Shown: one piece after another, positions 1-5,082 of the stretch
Layout: each line of letters opens with the position of its first letter
How positions within the stretch are numbered: the first letter of the stretch is position 1
NCBI RefSeq assembly: GCF_035294505.1
Contig: NZ_DATGKU010000141.1
Coordinates: 1-5,557 of the forward strand
DNA: 5,557 bases
Reading direction: 5' to 3'
From: Chthonomonas sp035294505
GTDB taxonomy: Bacteria > Armatimonadota > Chthonomonadetes > Chthonomonadales > Chthonomonadaceae
Made by a program: the position numbers and the translations under genes
Notes under the pieces: model-generated
The model's database searches: none
The model's input: the letters and a program-made list of their open reading frames with translations, nothing else
Told to the model about the DNA's origin: nothing

Positions 1-2
1 CG

Positions 3-77
3 ATTCGGGAGGTGCTAGCGCACGGCGATGCAGCGGCCAGGGAGATAGGCGATGAAGGAAACGACACAGGCCGCTGA
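3..77 (+). CDS. Possible 3' end of an unidentified gene, cut by the window edge
   Basis: One plus-strand frame is open from the window start to a TGA at 75-77 and reads IREVLAHGDAAAREIGDEGN followed by DTGR. The other two plus frames hit stops at once or within 20 codons. The text resembles a helical protein C-terminus. The opening pattern (REVLxxGxAxARxI) recalls the last helix of class I tryptophanyl-tRNA synthetases, but the end of the peptide does not follow that family, so the identification is only a hunch. Twenty-four codons open by chance is quite possible at this base composition. No terminator follows immediately; the next structure is the hairpin at 117-141. Sequence to the left of the window would settle it. 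Confidence 0.3.
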   Translation: MREVLAHGDAAAREIGDEGNDTGR

Positions 78-116
78 GGGGAAGGGCGTCGGCCTTGAGT
101 TGCCCACCGCGAGGTG

Positions 117-141
117 CCCCTTTCCCCAATGGGGGGAGGGG
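117..141. repeat. GC-rich palindromic (REP-like) hairpin
   Basis: CCCCTTTCCCC (117-127) can pair without interruption with GGGGGGAGGGG (131-141) across an AAT loop. This gives an 11-bp stem of eight G-C pairs, one T-A pair and two G-T wobbles. There is no T-tract on either side, so it does not look like an intrinsic terminator. Its form, a C-rich arm followed by a G-rich tail, resembles dispersed intergenic palindromic repeats known in several bacterial phyla. That family assignment is from memory and inferred. The right arm is also part of the G-quadruplex motif at 131-155, so the two structures are mutually exclusive. Confidence 0.6.
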
Positions 142-155
142 TGGCGGGGTGGGGG
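131..155 (+). other. G-quadruplex-forming motif
   Basis: Four runs of at least four guanines lie in 25 nt: six G at 131-136, four at 138-141, four at 146-149 and five at 151-155. The loops are A, TGGC and T. This meets even a strict G4+ quadruplex pattern with very short loops. The first two runs are the same bases that form the right arm of the 117-141 hairpin. It lies about 280 nt upstream of the hydrolase start, outside any convincing gene. That the motif is present is seen directly; that it folds in the cell is inference. Confidence 0.6.
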
Positions 156-176
156 CTTGAAGAGCCGGCGATGCGC

Positions 177-266
177 CTGTCATTTCAAACCGAAGACGAG
201 ATAAACAACTGTCATTTCGAGCCGATACCACACCTGTCATTTCGAGCCGAAGGCGAGAAATCTTGA
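177..266. repeat. Three-copy cluster of a TGTCATTTCGAGCC-type intergenic repeat
   Basis: CTGTCATTTC occurs at 177-186, 209-218 and 234-243. The first copy is degenerate after the core, continuing AAACCGAAGACGAG. The second continues GAGCCGA and then breaks off. The third is the most complete and runs to about 266. In that copy ATTTC (239-243) pairs with GAAAT (257-261) and GCC (246-248) with GGC (252-254), around a GAA loop. Between the two helices each strand reads GA, giving tandem G-A mismatches. Repeats with this text are widespread between genes in several environmental bacterial lineages, and no function is established to my knowledge. Spacings of 32 and 25 nt are irregular and the spacers are too short for CRISPR. 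Confidence 0.7.
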
Positions 267-386
267 GTTTCAAATTCCCATCGGTTCTAAGGACAAGTGT
301 ATGTGCTTTGAGAGGTAAGGGTGATGGCTGTGGGATAGCCCTTGAGGGGAGTGGGGGCTCGATGGCAGGAAACCTAAAAAAGTTTC

Positions 387-406
387 TTGAAATCGTTGGG
401 TATAAT
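387..406 (+). promoter_or_regulatory. Likely promoter of the hydrolase gene (perfect TATAAT)
   Basis: A perfect TATAAT lies at 401-406, preceded by TTGGG, which is near but not exactly an extended -10. TTGAAA at 387-392 resembles a -35 box but sits only 8 nt upstream of the -10, too close to act as one. The hexamer at normal spacing (378-383, AAAAGT) is a poor match. A transcript starting about 7 nt after the -10, near 412-414, would have a leader of about 20 nt that just contains the GGAGG site at 421-425. The -10 is convincing and the rest is inference. Confidence 0.45.
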
Positions 407-420
407 CCTCGAACTTGAAT

Positions 421-425
421 GGAGG
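421..425 (+). promoter_or_regulatory. Ribosome binding site that fixes the hydrolase start
   Basis: GGAGG ends 8 nt before the ATG at 434-436, which is ideal spacing. The in-frame ATG at 419-421 actually overlaps this site and has no such site of its own, so 434 is the preferred start. Confidence 0.8.
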
Positions 426-433
426 CAAAGCGT

Positions 434-1444
434 ATGAAGCATAACCTTCCCTATGTACCGCCCCTCTCTCTTCCCACAACGCTAACCGAATGGCAAGAGC
501 AGCGCCAACGAATAAAGCAAACGCTTCTCTCGCTTTTAGGCGATCTCCCTCCGAAGACCACACCTGAAGTCGAGCTGATCGAACGTGGGCAGCGCGAAGG
601 CATCTCTTTCGAACACTTCCGCTTCCATAACGGCGACCCACTTGGAGGCGCGGGCGCCATCGTGACCGGATACCTCCTCCTGCCACAACGGCAAGACCGA
701 CCTGCACCCGCCATCCAATATCTTCATTGGCACGGCGGCGAGTACGATGTGGGAAAAGAGCAACTTTGGCGGCAAAGCACCCTCGGGAACTCGATCGCCC
801 AAGAGCTTGTATCGCGCGGCTACGTGGTGCTGGCCATAGATGCCTATGGCTTTGGGGAACGTGCCGGCACCGGCCCCGATGGCCCACAGGAACGGGGTGG
901 GCAAGAAGAGGCCTCTTGGGCAAAACTGAACCTTTGGTATGGACGCACCTTGTGGGGCATGATGCTTCGAGATGAGCAGCTTGCCCTCGACTACCTGCTT
1001 ACGCGCCCCGAAGTGGATAGGCAACGCGTCGCCACCATGGGCATGAGCATGGGCAGCACCCGCGCGTGGTGGCACATGGCCCTGGATGAGCGCGTACAAT
1101 GCGGCATCGGCATCGCCTGCCTTACCCGCTACCAAGACCTTATACAGGTAGGCGCCTTGGCCACACACGGTATCTACTTCTTCGTGCCCAACTTCCTTCG
1201 CCATTTCGACACGGAAGCCGTTGTCGCGCTATGTGCCCCTAGGCCATTGTTGCTCTTGAACGGCGAACACGATCGCAGTACGCCTGTATCCGGCGTTGAG
1301 ACGATCAATACGGCCGTTAAAGCGATATACGCCCTCTATTCTCAACCAACACACTATCGTAGCCTGGTTTACTCTAACGTCGGCCACGAGTGGACGCCCG
1401 CAATGTGGGAAGAGGCATTTCAATGGCTTGAAACGCATTTGTGA
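434..1444 (+). CDS. Alpha/beta hydrolase, dienelactone-hydrolase / acetyl-esterase type
   Basis: A 336-residue serine hydrolase of the alpha/beta fold; it probably cleaves an ester or a related bond, but the substrate is not apparent. The nucleophile elbow is GMSMGS at about 203-208, with Ser205 as the predicted nucleophile. LLLLNGEHD places the acid at about Asp280, and VGHEW gives the catalytic histidine at about 318, so the triad is complete and in order. HWHGGEYD (HGG at about 100-102) is the expected oxyanion-hole loop. DAYGFGERAG at about 136-145 is a loop typical of the dienelactone-hydrolase and acetyl-xylan-esterase relatives. The N-terminal 60 residues form a helical lead-in of the kind seen in these longer members; classical dienelactone hydrolases are nearer 235 residues. 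No signal peptide or membrane segment is seen, so it should be cytoplasmic. The start at 434 is chosen over 419 because GGAGG at 421-425 is ideally spaced. It stands alone, convergent with the DUF1501 gene and separated from it by a hairpin. Confidence 0.9.
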   Translation: MKHNLPYVPPLSLPTTLTEWQEQRQRIKQTLLSLLGDLPPKTTPEVELIERGQREGISFEHFRFHNGDPLGGAGAIVTGYLLLPQRQDRPAPAIQYLHWHGGEYDVGKEQLWRQSTLGNSIAQELVSRGYVVLAIDAYGFGERAGTGPDGPQERGGQEEASWAKLNLWYGRTLWGMMLRDEQLALDYLLTRPEVDRQRVATMGMSMGSTRAWWHMALDERVQCGIGIACLTRYQDLIQVGALATHGIYFFVPNFLRHFDTEAVVALCAPRPLLLLNGEHDRSTPVSGVETINTAVKAIYALYSQPTHYRSLVYSNVGHEWTPAMWEEAFQWLETHL

Positions 1445-1494
1445 TTAGGCCACTAGCCCATCCCTGCAAATATGTCTATGGAATGGGGCACCCA

Positions 1495-1539
1495 TTAAAA
1501 CCGGGAGGCTCACGCAGGCATTCCTACTTGAGCCTCCCG
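1495..1539 (-). terminator. Rho-independent terminator of the DUF1800-DUF1501 operon, perhaps shared with the hydrolase
   Basis: An 11-bp perfect inverted repeat, CGGGAGGCTCA (1502-1512) and TGAGCCTCCCG (1529-1539), encloses a 16-nt loop. Read on the minus strand it lies 24 nt past the DUF1501 stop and is followed by G and then TTTTAA (1495-1500), a reasonable terminator tail. On the plus strand the trailing sequence is ATCTTTCG, a weak tail, so any effect on the hydrolase transcript is likely weaker. Its place between two convergent genes fits a two-way terminator biased to the minus strand. Confidence 0.75.
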
Positions 1540-1563
1540 ATCTTTCGTTCGCTCTGCTACACC

Positions 1564-2862
1564 TTAGGCAAACAACGGCAGGTTGGTGAAGCTTCCGTTC
1601 AGTATCTTTTGGGGGGAGACGCCAAGCCACTTGTCGAGTAGTGTGGCGTAGACCTGACGGAAGTCCACATTGAATTTCAGGTTGCCGAGATAGAGGTCGT
1701 CAAGCGGCGGATACTCGCCGTAGAAGCCGCCTCGCACGGCCCCACCCATCACAAACAGACAGCTGCCTGCGCCGTGGTCCGTTCCGCCGGACGCATTCTC
1801 CTGCACCCTGCGCCCGAACTCGGAGAAGGTCACCAACGTTACCCGGTCGGCCACGCCTATCTGCTCCAATTCGGCGTAGAAAGCCGCAAGCGAGTCGGAG
1901 AGGTCTTGCAGCAATCGGGCCTGTGTGGGGAACTGGTTGGCGTGTGTATCAAAGCCGCCGGTGGATACATAGAATATCTTGGTGCCGAGGTCGGCTTTAA
2001 TCAACTGCGCGATGGTATGCAGGTTGCGGGCAAGCGGCGACATCTGCCCGGTCCGCCCCACATAGCTCGGTGCATCCAGGGTGCGACCTGTTGGGCTGCC
2101 AGGCTCATCATCCTGCTGATTCGCCTCGGCCTGTAGTGCTTTGCGAATGCGTTCGCTACAGGTATAAGCCTCTAGGCCGAGCTTGCGCACTAGGTCGTCA
2201 GTGCTGTTGGCCATGGTGCCCTGCGAATAGAGGGCGGTAAACGCAGCGATCTCGGCATTGTGCTCGGCAGGAGCGATCGTCTGCAGCTGAAAAGCGTTGG
2301 GGTTCTGCATGGAGACAACGGAGCCGAAGTCGCTGTAGAGGGCTCGGGGCAACTCGCCTCCTATGTTGATGCCCGCCAACGGGTTCTCTCTAAGGTGCCC
2401 ATCGTCATCAAAGTAACGCCCTAACCATCCCTCACGAACCACCGTTGACACCGGGTCGGCGGTCTGCCATATCTCCTGGCTGCGGAAGTGAGAGAAATTA
2501 GGATTGGGATAGCCTACGCCCTGCACCACGGCAACGTGCCCTTTTTCAAAAAGCTGCTGTAAAGCCGACATAGAGGGATGCAGCCCAACAGAGTTCGAGA
2601 TGGGCAACACCTGCTCTTTCGGGATGCCTATGGTGGGCCGGTTTTGATAGTACAGAGGGTTCGTATAGGGGATCAGCGTGTTTAGCCCATCATTCCCCCC
2701 GAACATCTGTAGCACCACCAGAATGTTTCCCGTGCCTGCCTTCGCGCGACCGTTTTCATCCGTTAGCTCGGCAGCAGCACGCACCAGGCTGCTAGGAGCC
2801 ATCATCCCAAACGAAAGGAAGGTTAAACCGTTCCGAATAAATTCACGACGTGTCGTTCGCAT
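1564..2862 (-). CDS. DUF1501 family protein with twin-arginine export signal
   Basis: A 432-residue member of the DUF1501 family (alkaline-phosphatase/sulfatase-like fold by family knowledge); its reaction is not established. The N-terminus MRTTRREFIRNGLTF plus a hydrophobic stretch ending near VRAAA (residues 1-31) is a classic Tat signal, so the folded protein should be exported. Family landmarks are visible in order: VVLQMFGGNDGLNT (about 49-62), the YQNRPTIGI segment (about 72-80), GFDTH (303-307), SEFGRR (347-352), GTDHG (360-364) and the C-terminal FRQVYATLLDKWLG (401-414). The length is usual. The start at 2862 is chosen because GAGGAG at 2871-2876 lies 8 nt upstream and the Tat motif then sits at residues 5-6. 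A longer in-frame reading from GTG at 2938-2940, or from a TTG 12 nt later, is possible but would put a 22-26-residue polar extension ahead of the twin arginines. It is the downstream partner of the DUF1800 gene, 79 nt away on the same strand. Confidence 0.93.
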   Translation of the reverse strand: MRTTRREFIRNGLTFLSFGMMAPSSLVRAAAELTDENGRAKAGTGNILVVLQMFGGNDGLNTLIPYTNPLYYQNRPTIGIPKEQVLPISNSVGLHPSMSALQQLFEKGHVAVVQGVGYPNPNFSHFRSQEIWQTADPVSTVVREGWLGRYFDDDGHLRENPLAGINIGGELPRALYSDFGSVVSMQNPNAFQLQTIAPAEHNAEIAAFTALYSQGTMANSTDDLVRKLGLEAYTCSERIRKALQAEANQQDDEPGSPTGRTLDAPSYVGRTGQMSPLARNLHTIAQLIKADLGTKIFYVSTGGFDTHANQFPTQARLLQDLSDSLAAFYAELEQIGVADRVTLVTFSEFGRRVQENASGGTDHGAGSCLFVMGGAVRGGFYGEYPPLDDLYLGNLKFNVDFRQVYATLLDKWLGVSPQKILNGSFTNLPLFA

Positions 2863-2870
2863 AGCTTTAT

Positions 2871-2876
2871 CTCCTC
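2871..2876 (-). promoter_or_regulatory. Ribosome binding site that fixes the DUF1501 start
   Basis: On the minus strand GAGGAG is followed by 8 nt and then the ATG at 2862. This supports the start that puts the twin-arginine motif near the N-terminus. A second purine-rich site, GGAGGAG at about 2931-2937, lies just inside the upstream gap and could serve only the alternative TTG or overlap the alternative GTG. Confidence 0.75.
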
Positions 2877-2883
2877 GCTCGTT

Positions 2884-2913
2884 CCATCGGTTCGCCCTGA
2901 AGGCAAACGATGG
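2884..2913 (-). promoter_or_regulatory. Hairpin in the gap between the DUF1800 and DUF1501 genes
   Basis: On the minus strand CCATCG (2913-2908) pairs with CGATGG (2889-2884). After a T-C mismatch the stem continues with TT-AA, a bulged G and GCC-GGC around a small loop. No T-tract follows, so it is not an obvious terminator. It lies 7 nt upstream of the GAGGAG site of the DUF1501 gene. Such a structure could protect or process the two-gene mRNA or tune translation of the second gene; that role is inference. Confidence 0.45.
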
Positions 2914-2941
2914 CTTCGTTCGCGTCAATTTCTCCTCCACT

Positions 2942-4318
2942 TTAAACCAGTTGATACTCCGGGGTCAGCAAAATCAGATGAAGCAGGCCATGAACTTTCA
3001 TGAGCTTGGCCGGAGGAATGCGCCCCGTATCTGCAATGGTGAACGGCTGGTATGTGCCCGTTCGATCGGTGTTCATGTAGTTCACCAGAATATCGCGTGT
3101 TTTTTCCATCACCGGACGATGGAGCACGCGCTCGGCCAAATAGTCCACAATCGCTTCCGCAGTGCGCAGCCGGTTCTCGGCGATCTGTTGCTCCAGGCTG
3201 GCCAACAGGGGCTGGTTCTCCTCATTCAGGCGGGCAAGCTGCATGGCAAAGTTGAACCGCGCCATCAAAGTGGTCGTGTTGATCCAGGTAAGCCCTCCAT
3301 CCCATCCTTTCACGCTCGGCGGGTTAAATAGCTCCTGGTTCATCGCCCGCATGGCTGCCGGAAGAAACCGCACAGGAACTTGAGCCCCTGTTGCACGAAC
3401 GGCGCTGACCACAAAGTCGGTGGGGCTTTTGACCTTGCTCCACATGGCCTTTTCCGAATAGAAAACTGGTGAGCGGAACATGGCCTCAAGAACGGGCTTG
3501 ATCTCGTAGTTGGATTTGCGGAAAATCTCCGCGAAGGGTCTCACCTCTTCCGGCGTCGGGTTCTCGTGAATGAAGAACTTAAACAGTTTGGTGCAGATGA
3601 AGGGGGCACATGAGGGCTGCTGCATGATGATGTTCACAATGTCATCCCCGTTGAAGTTGCCCGTTTGCCCAAGGAAGGTCTTTATGCCGTCATCATGCTC
3701 ATGGGGGAGAAACACATACTCGCCCGTAAGGCGGTTGAACGTCCAACCAGTAAAGGCCCTGCCGCTCTCACGCACGTCCTGTTCCGTATAGTGGCCGATG
3801 CCGAGTGTGAATAGCTCCATCAACTCGCGCGCGTAGTTTTCGTTGGGGTGCCCTTTACGATTGGTGTTGTTATCGAGATACCAGATCATCGCAGGGTCTT
3901 TCGACACGGCTAGCGTGAGGTCATGAAAGTTGCCCACGGCATTGCGACGGAAAAGCTGGTTCTGCTGAAACATCAGGCGGGCCGAATTTACCTTGGAATA
4001 GGCCGTCGCGAAGTGCCCATGCCAAAATAGGGTCATCTTCTCCTGCAAGGGCCTATCCGTCTGCACCATGCGGTTGAGCCACCATATCTGTAGGTCGGCG
4101 ATGTTGTTTTGGGCAAGAATGTCGTTAAGCTGTCGATCCTCCATGGCCTCGAAAGTGTCGGGGCCGAGCACCTCGTCGTAGTGGACGAGCTTGTGTATGG
4201 TGGCGTCAAAGCCCTCTTGCAAGCAGGCGAGCACCGTTTCACGGTCGGCTCCGAAACCCGCTCGGCGCAACAGGTGCGCCATTCTCTGATAATCTTGCGA
4301 ATGTACCTCTGCACTCAT
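2942..4318 (-). CDS. DUF1800 family protein
   Basis: A full-length 458-residue DUF1800 protein; the biochemical function is not established. Family landmarks in order: MAHLLRRAGFGAD (13-25), WWLNRMVQTDRPLQEKMTLF then WHGHFAT (79-105), NFHDLTLAVSKDPAMIWYLD (130-149), the NENYARELMELFTLGIGHYT segment (159-178), RAFTGWTFN (187-195), HDDGIKTFLGQTGNFNGDDI (208-227), and FNPPSVKGWDGGLTWINTTT (331-350). The ATG at 4318 is firm: GGAG lies 7 nt upstream (4326-4329), and an in-frame TAG at 4352-4354 with no start codon in between rules out a longer form. The protein therefore begins almost directly with its domain and has no signal peptide. It is the first gene of a two-gene operon; the DUF1501 partner starts 79 nt after its stop and does carry a Tat signal. 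This gene pair and order are typical across many phyla. Confidence 0.93.
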   Translation of the reverse strand: MSAEVHSQDYQRMAHLLRRAGFGADRETVLACLQEGFDATIHKLVHYDEVLGPDTFEAMEDRQLNDILAQNNIADLQIWWLNRMVQTDRPLQEKMTLFWHGHFATAYSKVNSARLMFQQNQLFRRNAVGNFHDLTLAVSKDPAMIWYLDNNTNRKGHPNENYARELMELFTLGIGHYTEQDVRESGRAFTGWTFNRLTGEYVFLPHEHDDGIKTFLGQTGNFNGDDIVNIIMQQPSCAPFICTKLFKFFIHENPTPEEVRPFAEIFRKSNYEIKPVLEAMFRSPVFYSEKAMWSKVKSPTDFVVSAVRATGAQVPVRFLPAAMRAMNQELFNPPSVKGWDGGLTWINTTTLMARFNFAMQLARLNEENQPLLASLEQQIAENRLRTAEAIVDYLAERVLHRPVMEKTRDILVNYMNTDRTGTYQPFTIADTGRIPPAKLMKVHGLLHLILLTPEYQLV

Positions 4319-4480
4319 ATTTCGTCTCCCATCAGCCCCGAAAGACTGGCGCTATGAATGAGATAGATTCAACGCTTTTCGGCAATTTTTCGCCACGTTG
4401 ATACCCTTTCAGACGTAGAGGCAAGCAAAAAGTTCTAACGATTTTTCCTTTAGGTAGCAGAGAAACCAGTAAAATCTCCG

Positions 4481-4509
4481 TTGCGCACACCAAAAGTCTG
4501 TGCGACAAT
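4481..4509 (+). promoter_or_regulatory. Candidate promoter of the 84-aa gene with a dyad between its boxes
   Basis: TTGCGC (4481-4486) and GACAAT (4504-4509) are separated by exactly 17 nt; they match the sigma-70 consensus at 3 and 4 of 6 positions. CGCACA (4484-4489) and TGTGCG (4499-4504) form a 6-bp inverted repeat with a 9-nt centre that overlaps both boxes, which is where a repressor operator would sit. Both the promoter and an operator role are inference from a modest match. Confidence 0.3.
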
Positions 4510-4528
4510 AGAATTAGGACAGCGCCGG

Positions 4529-4550
4529 CCCTACGCCTCGAAGCGTGGGG
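4529..4550 (+). promoter_or_regulatory. Leader hairpin upstream of the 84-aa gene
   Basis: CCCTACGC (4529-4536) pairs with GCGTGGGG (4543-4550) around a 6-nt CTCGAA loop, an 8-bp stem with one G-T wobble. No T-tract follows. If transcription begins near 4516 the hairpin lies at the start of a leader of about 130 nt. It may stabilise the 5' end or be part of a regulatory leader; I recognise no riboswitch family. Confidence 0.4.
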
Positions 4551-4634
4551 ACAACAAGGGAATCTCGAAGCAAGGGCGAGCAAGAGACATCGAGAACCTC
4601 AAGACAAACGGTATGTCCTAGAGTTCCTGTAAAA

Positions 4635-4638
4635 GGAG
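4635..4638 (+). promoter_or_regulatory. Ribosome binding site of the 84-aa gene
   Basis: AAAAGGAGA with the GGAG core at 4635-4638 lies 9 nt before the ATG at 4648. It picks this frame over the competing open frames that start at 4545 and 4673, which have no such site. Confidence 0.75.
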
Positions 4639-4647
4639 ACCCAAACG

Positions 4648-4902
4648 ATGTCTATACAGCCCTATACCCAAGGTGGATTCTTCTGGCCGAATCCATCGGA
4701 TGCCAAACCTCTCAAGGCCGACGCGATGGCGCGTGAACAGGCGCTTGGGCAGCAACTCGAACAACATCTTTCGGCGCGCATTGCACAAATACGGCGGGCC
4801 CTCTTCTCACCTTCGGCATCAACAGGCGATGCCGGCGATACGTCGGCCTACAGCCTAACGACGGCATCCGAAACGTCATCGAGGCTGGATATCGAAGCCT
4901 AG
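4648..4902 (+). CDS. Small hypothetical protein, 84 residues
   Basis: I do not recognise this protein. It begins MSIQPYTQGGFFWPNPSDAK, an aromatic- and proline-containing segment. Residues about 24-53 (from ADAMAREQALG to IAQIRRALF) look like one long amphipathic helix, possibly a short coiled coil. The last 30 residues are rich in Ser, Thr, Ala and Asp and are likely disordered. There is no signal peptide, membrane segment, cysteine or histidine pair, or other obvious ligand set. The gene is well supported despite its size: GGAG at 4635-4638 with good spacing, and a strong intrinsic terminator 88 nt after its TAG. It stands alone, divergent from the DUF1800 operon and next to a decayed transposon remnant. 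A small regulatory, scaffold or adaptor protein is plausible, but this is not shown by the sequence. Confidence 0.7.
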   Translation: MSIQPYTQGGFFWPNPSDAKPLKADAMAREQALGQQLEQHLSARIAQIRRALFSPSASTGDAGDTSAYSLTTASETSSRLDIEA

Positions 4903-4989
4903 GTTTCGCAGCATCGAACCATTCAGGCTTCTGTAGACTTTGTGCGCTCCTAGGTGTGATCGGTTCCTAGGCCTTCTGGCATTGCTTTG

Positions 4990-5020
4990 GCCCTCGCTCA
5001 ACCGCGAGGGCTATTTTTTT
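4990..5020 (+). terminator. Strong Rho-independent terminator after the 84-aa gene
   Basis: GCCCTCGC (4990-4997) and GCGAGGGC (5004-5011) form a perfect 8-bp GC-rich stem with a TCAACC loop. It is followed by TA and seven T (5014-5020). On the minus strand there is no T-tract, so it acts on plus-strand transcription only. It ends the 84-aa transcription unit. Confidence 0.92.
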
Positions 5021-5061
5021 GCGTGTGTTGACACTTTCTTAAGCGTGCGCCTAGTCAGATA

Positions 5062-5082
5062 CCCCTGGCTAAAGCATAGGGG
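5062..5082 (-). other. Short hairpin overlapping the tnpB stop codon
   Basis: CCCCT (5062-5066) and AGGGG (5078-5082) pair around an 11-nt loop that itself can form a 3-bp GCT-AGC helix. The tnpB stop (5069-5071) lies in the loop. It lacks a T-tract on the minus strand, so it is not a standard terminator. TGCGCCT occurs on both sides of it, at 5046-5052 and 5085-5091. It may be part of the element's 3' end or a relic of its guide-RNA region; this is unproven. Confidence 0.35.

Larger units (their letters stand above)
4319..4647. other. 329-nt divergent spacer between the DUF1800 gene and the 84-aa gene
   Basis: No gene is supported here; small open frames on both strands (4332-4583 minus, 4545-4736 plus) lack ribosome binding sites and family motifs. 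The spacer must hold the promoters of two divergent units. On the minus strand a weak candidate for the DUF1800 operon is TATCAA (4403-4398) with TTGCCT (4424-4419) at 15 nt or TTGCTT (4428-4423) at 19 nt. Neither is strong. On the plus strand there is a candidate promoter at 4481-4509 and a leader hairpin at 4529-4550, listed separately. CTCGAAGC is repeated exactly at 4537-4544 and 4564-4571. Confidence 0.6.

Noticed and set aside
177..266. CRISPR-like array
   Set aside because: Copies are few and degenerate, and the intervals are irregular and far too short for spacers; it is an intergenic repeat family instead.
419..433. Earlier ATG at 419 for the hydrolase
   Set aside because: It overlaps the GGAGG site that serves the ATG at 434 and has no ribosome binding site of its own.
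270..923. Long minus-strand open frame opposite the hydrolase promoter and N-terminus
   Set aside because: It has an Arg-rich, low-complexity composition with no family motif or ribosome binding site; it is a shadow of the hydrolase gene.
536..1204. 222-codon minus-strand open frame opposite the hydrolase
   Set aside because: It is antisense to a gene with a full catalytic triad and has no recognisable motif; it is a shadow frame.
1441..1641. 66-codon plus-strand open frame after the hydrolase
   Set aside because: It runs through the terminator hairpin and into the antisense of DUF1501, with no ribosome binding site.
2863..2940. GTG at 2940 as the main DUF1501 start
   Set aside because: It would place 26 polar residues before the Met that opens the Tat signal, while a well-spaced GAGGAG supports the start at 2862. 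It is kept only as an alternative.
2678..3331. 217-codon plus-strand open frame across the DUF1800-DUF1501 junction
   Set aside because: It is antisense to two well-supported genes and has no motif; it is a shadow frame.
4332..4583. 83-codon minus-strand open frame upstream of DUF1800
   Set aside because: It has no motif or convincing ribosome binding site and lies in the divergent spacer where promoters are expected.
4545..4858. Plus-strand open frames starting at 4545 and 4673
   Set aside because: They overlap the 84-aa gene in other frames and lack ribosome binding sites; the frame starting at 4648 is better supported.
5028..5056. Perfect TTGACA at 5028-5033 as a plus-strand -35 box
   Set aside because: No acceptable -10 lies 16-18 nt downstream, and no plus-strand gene follows it.
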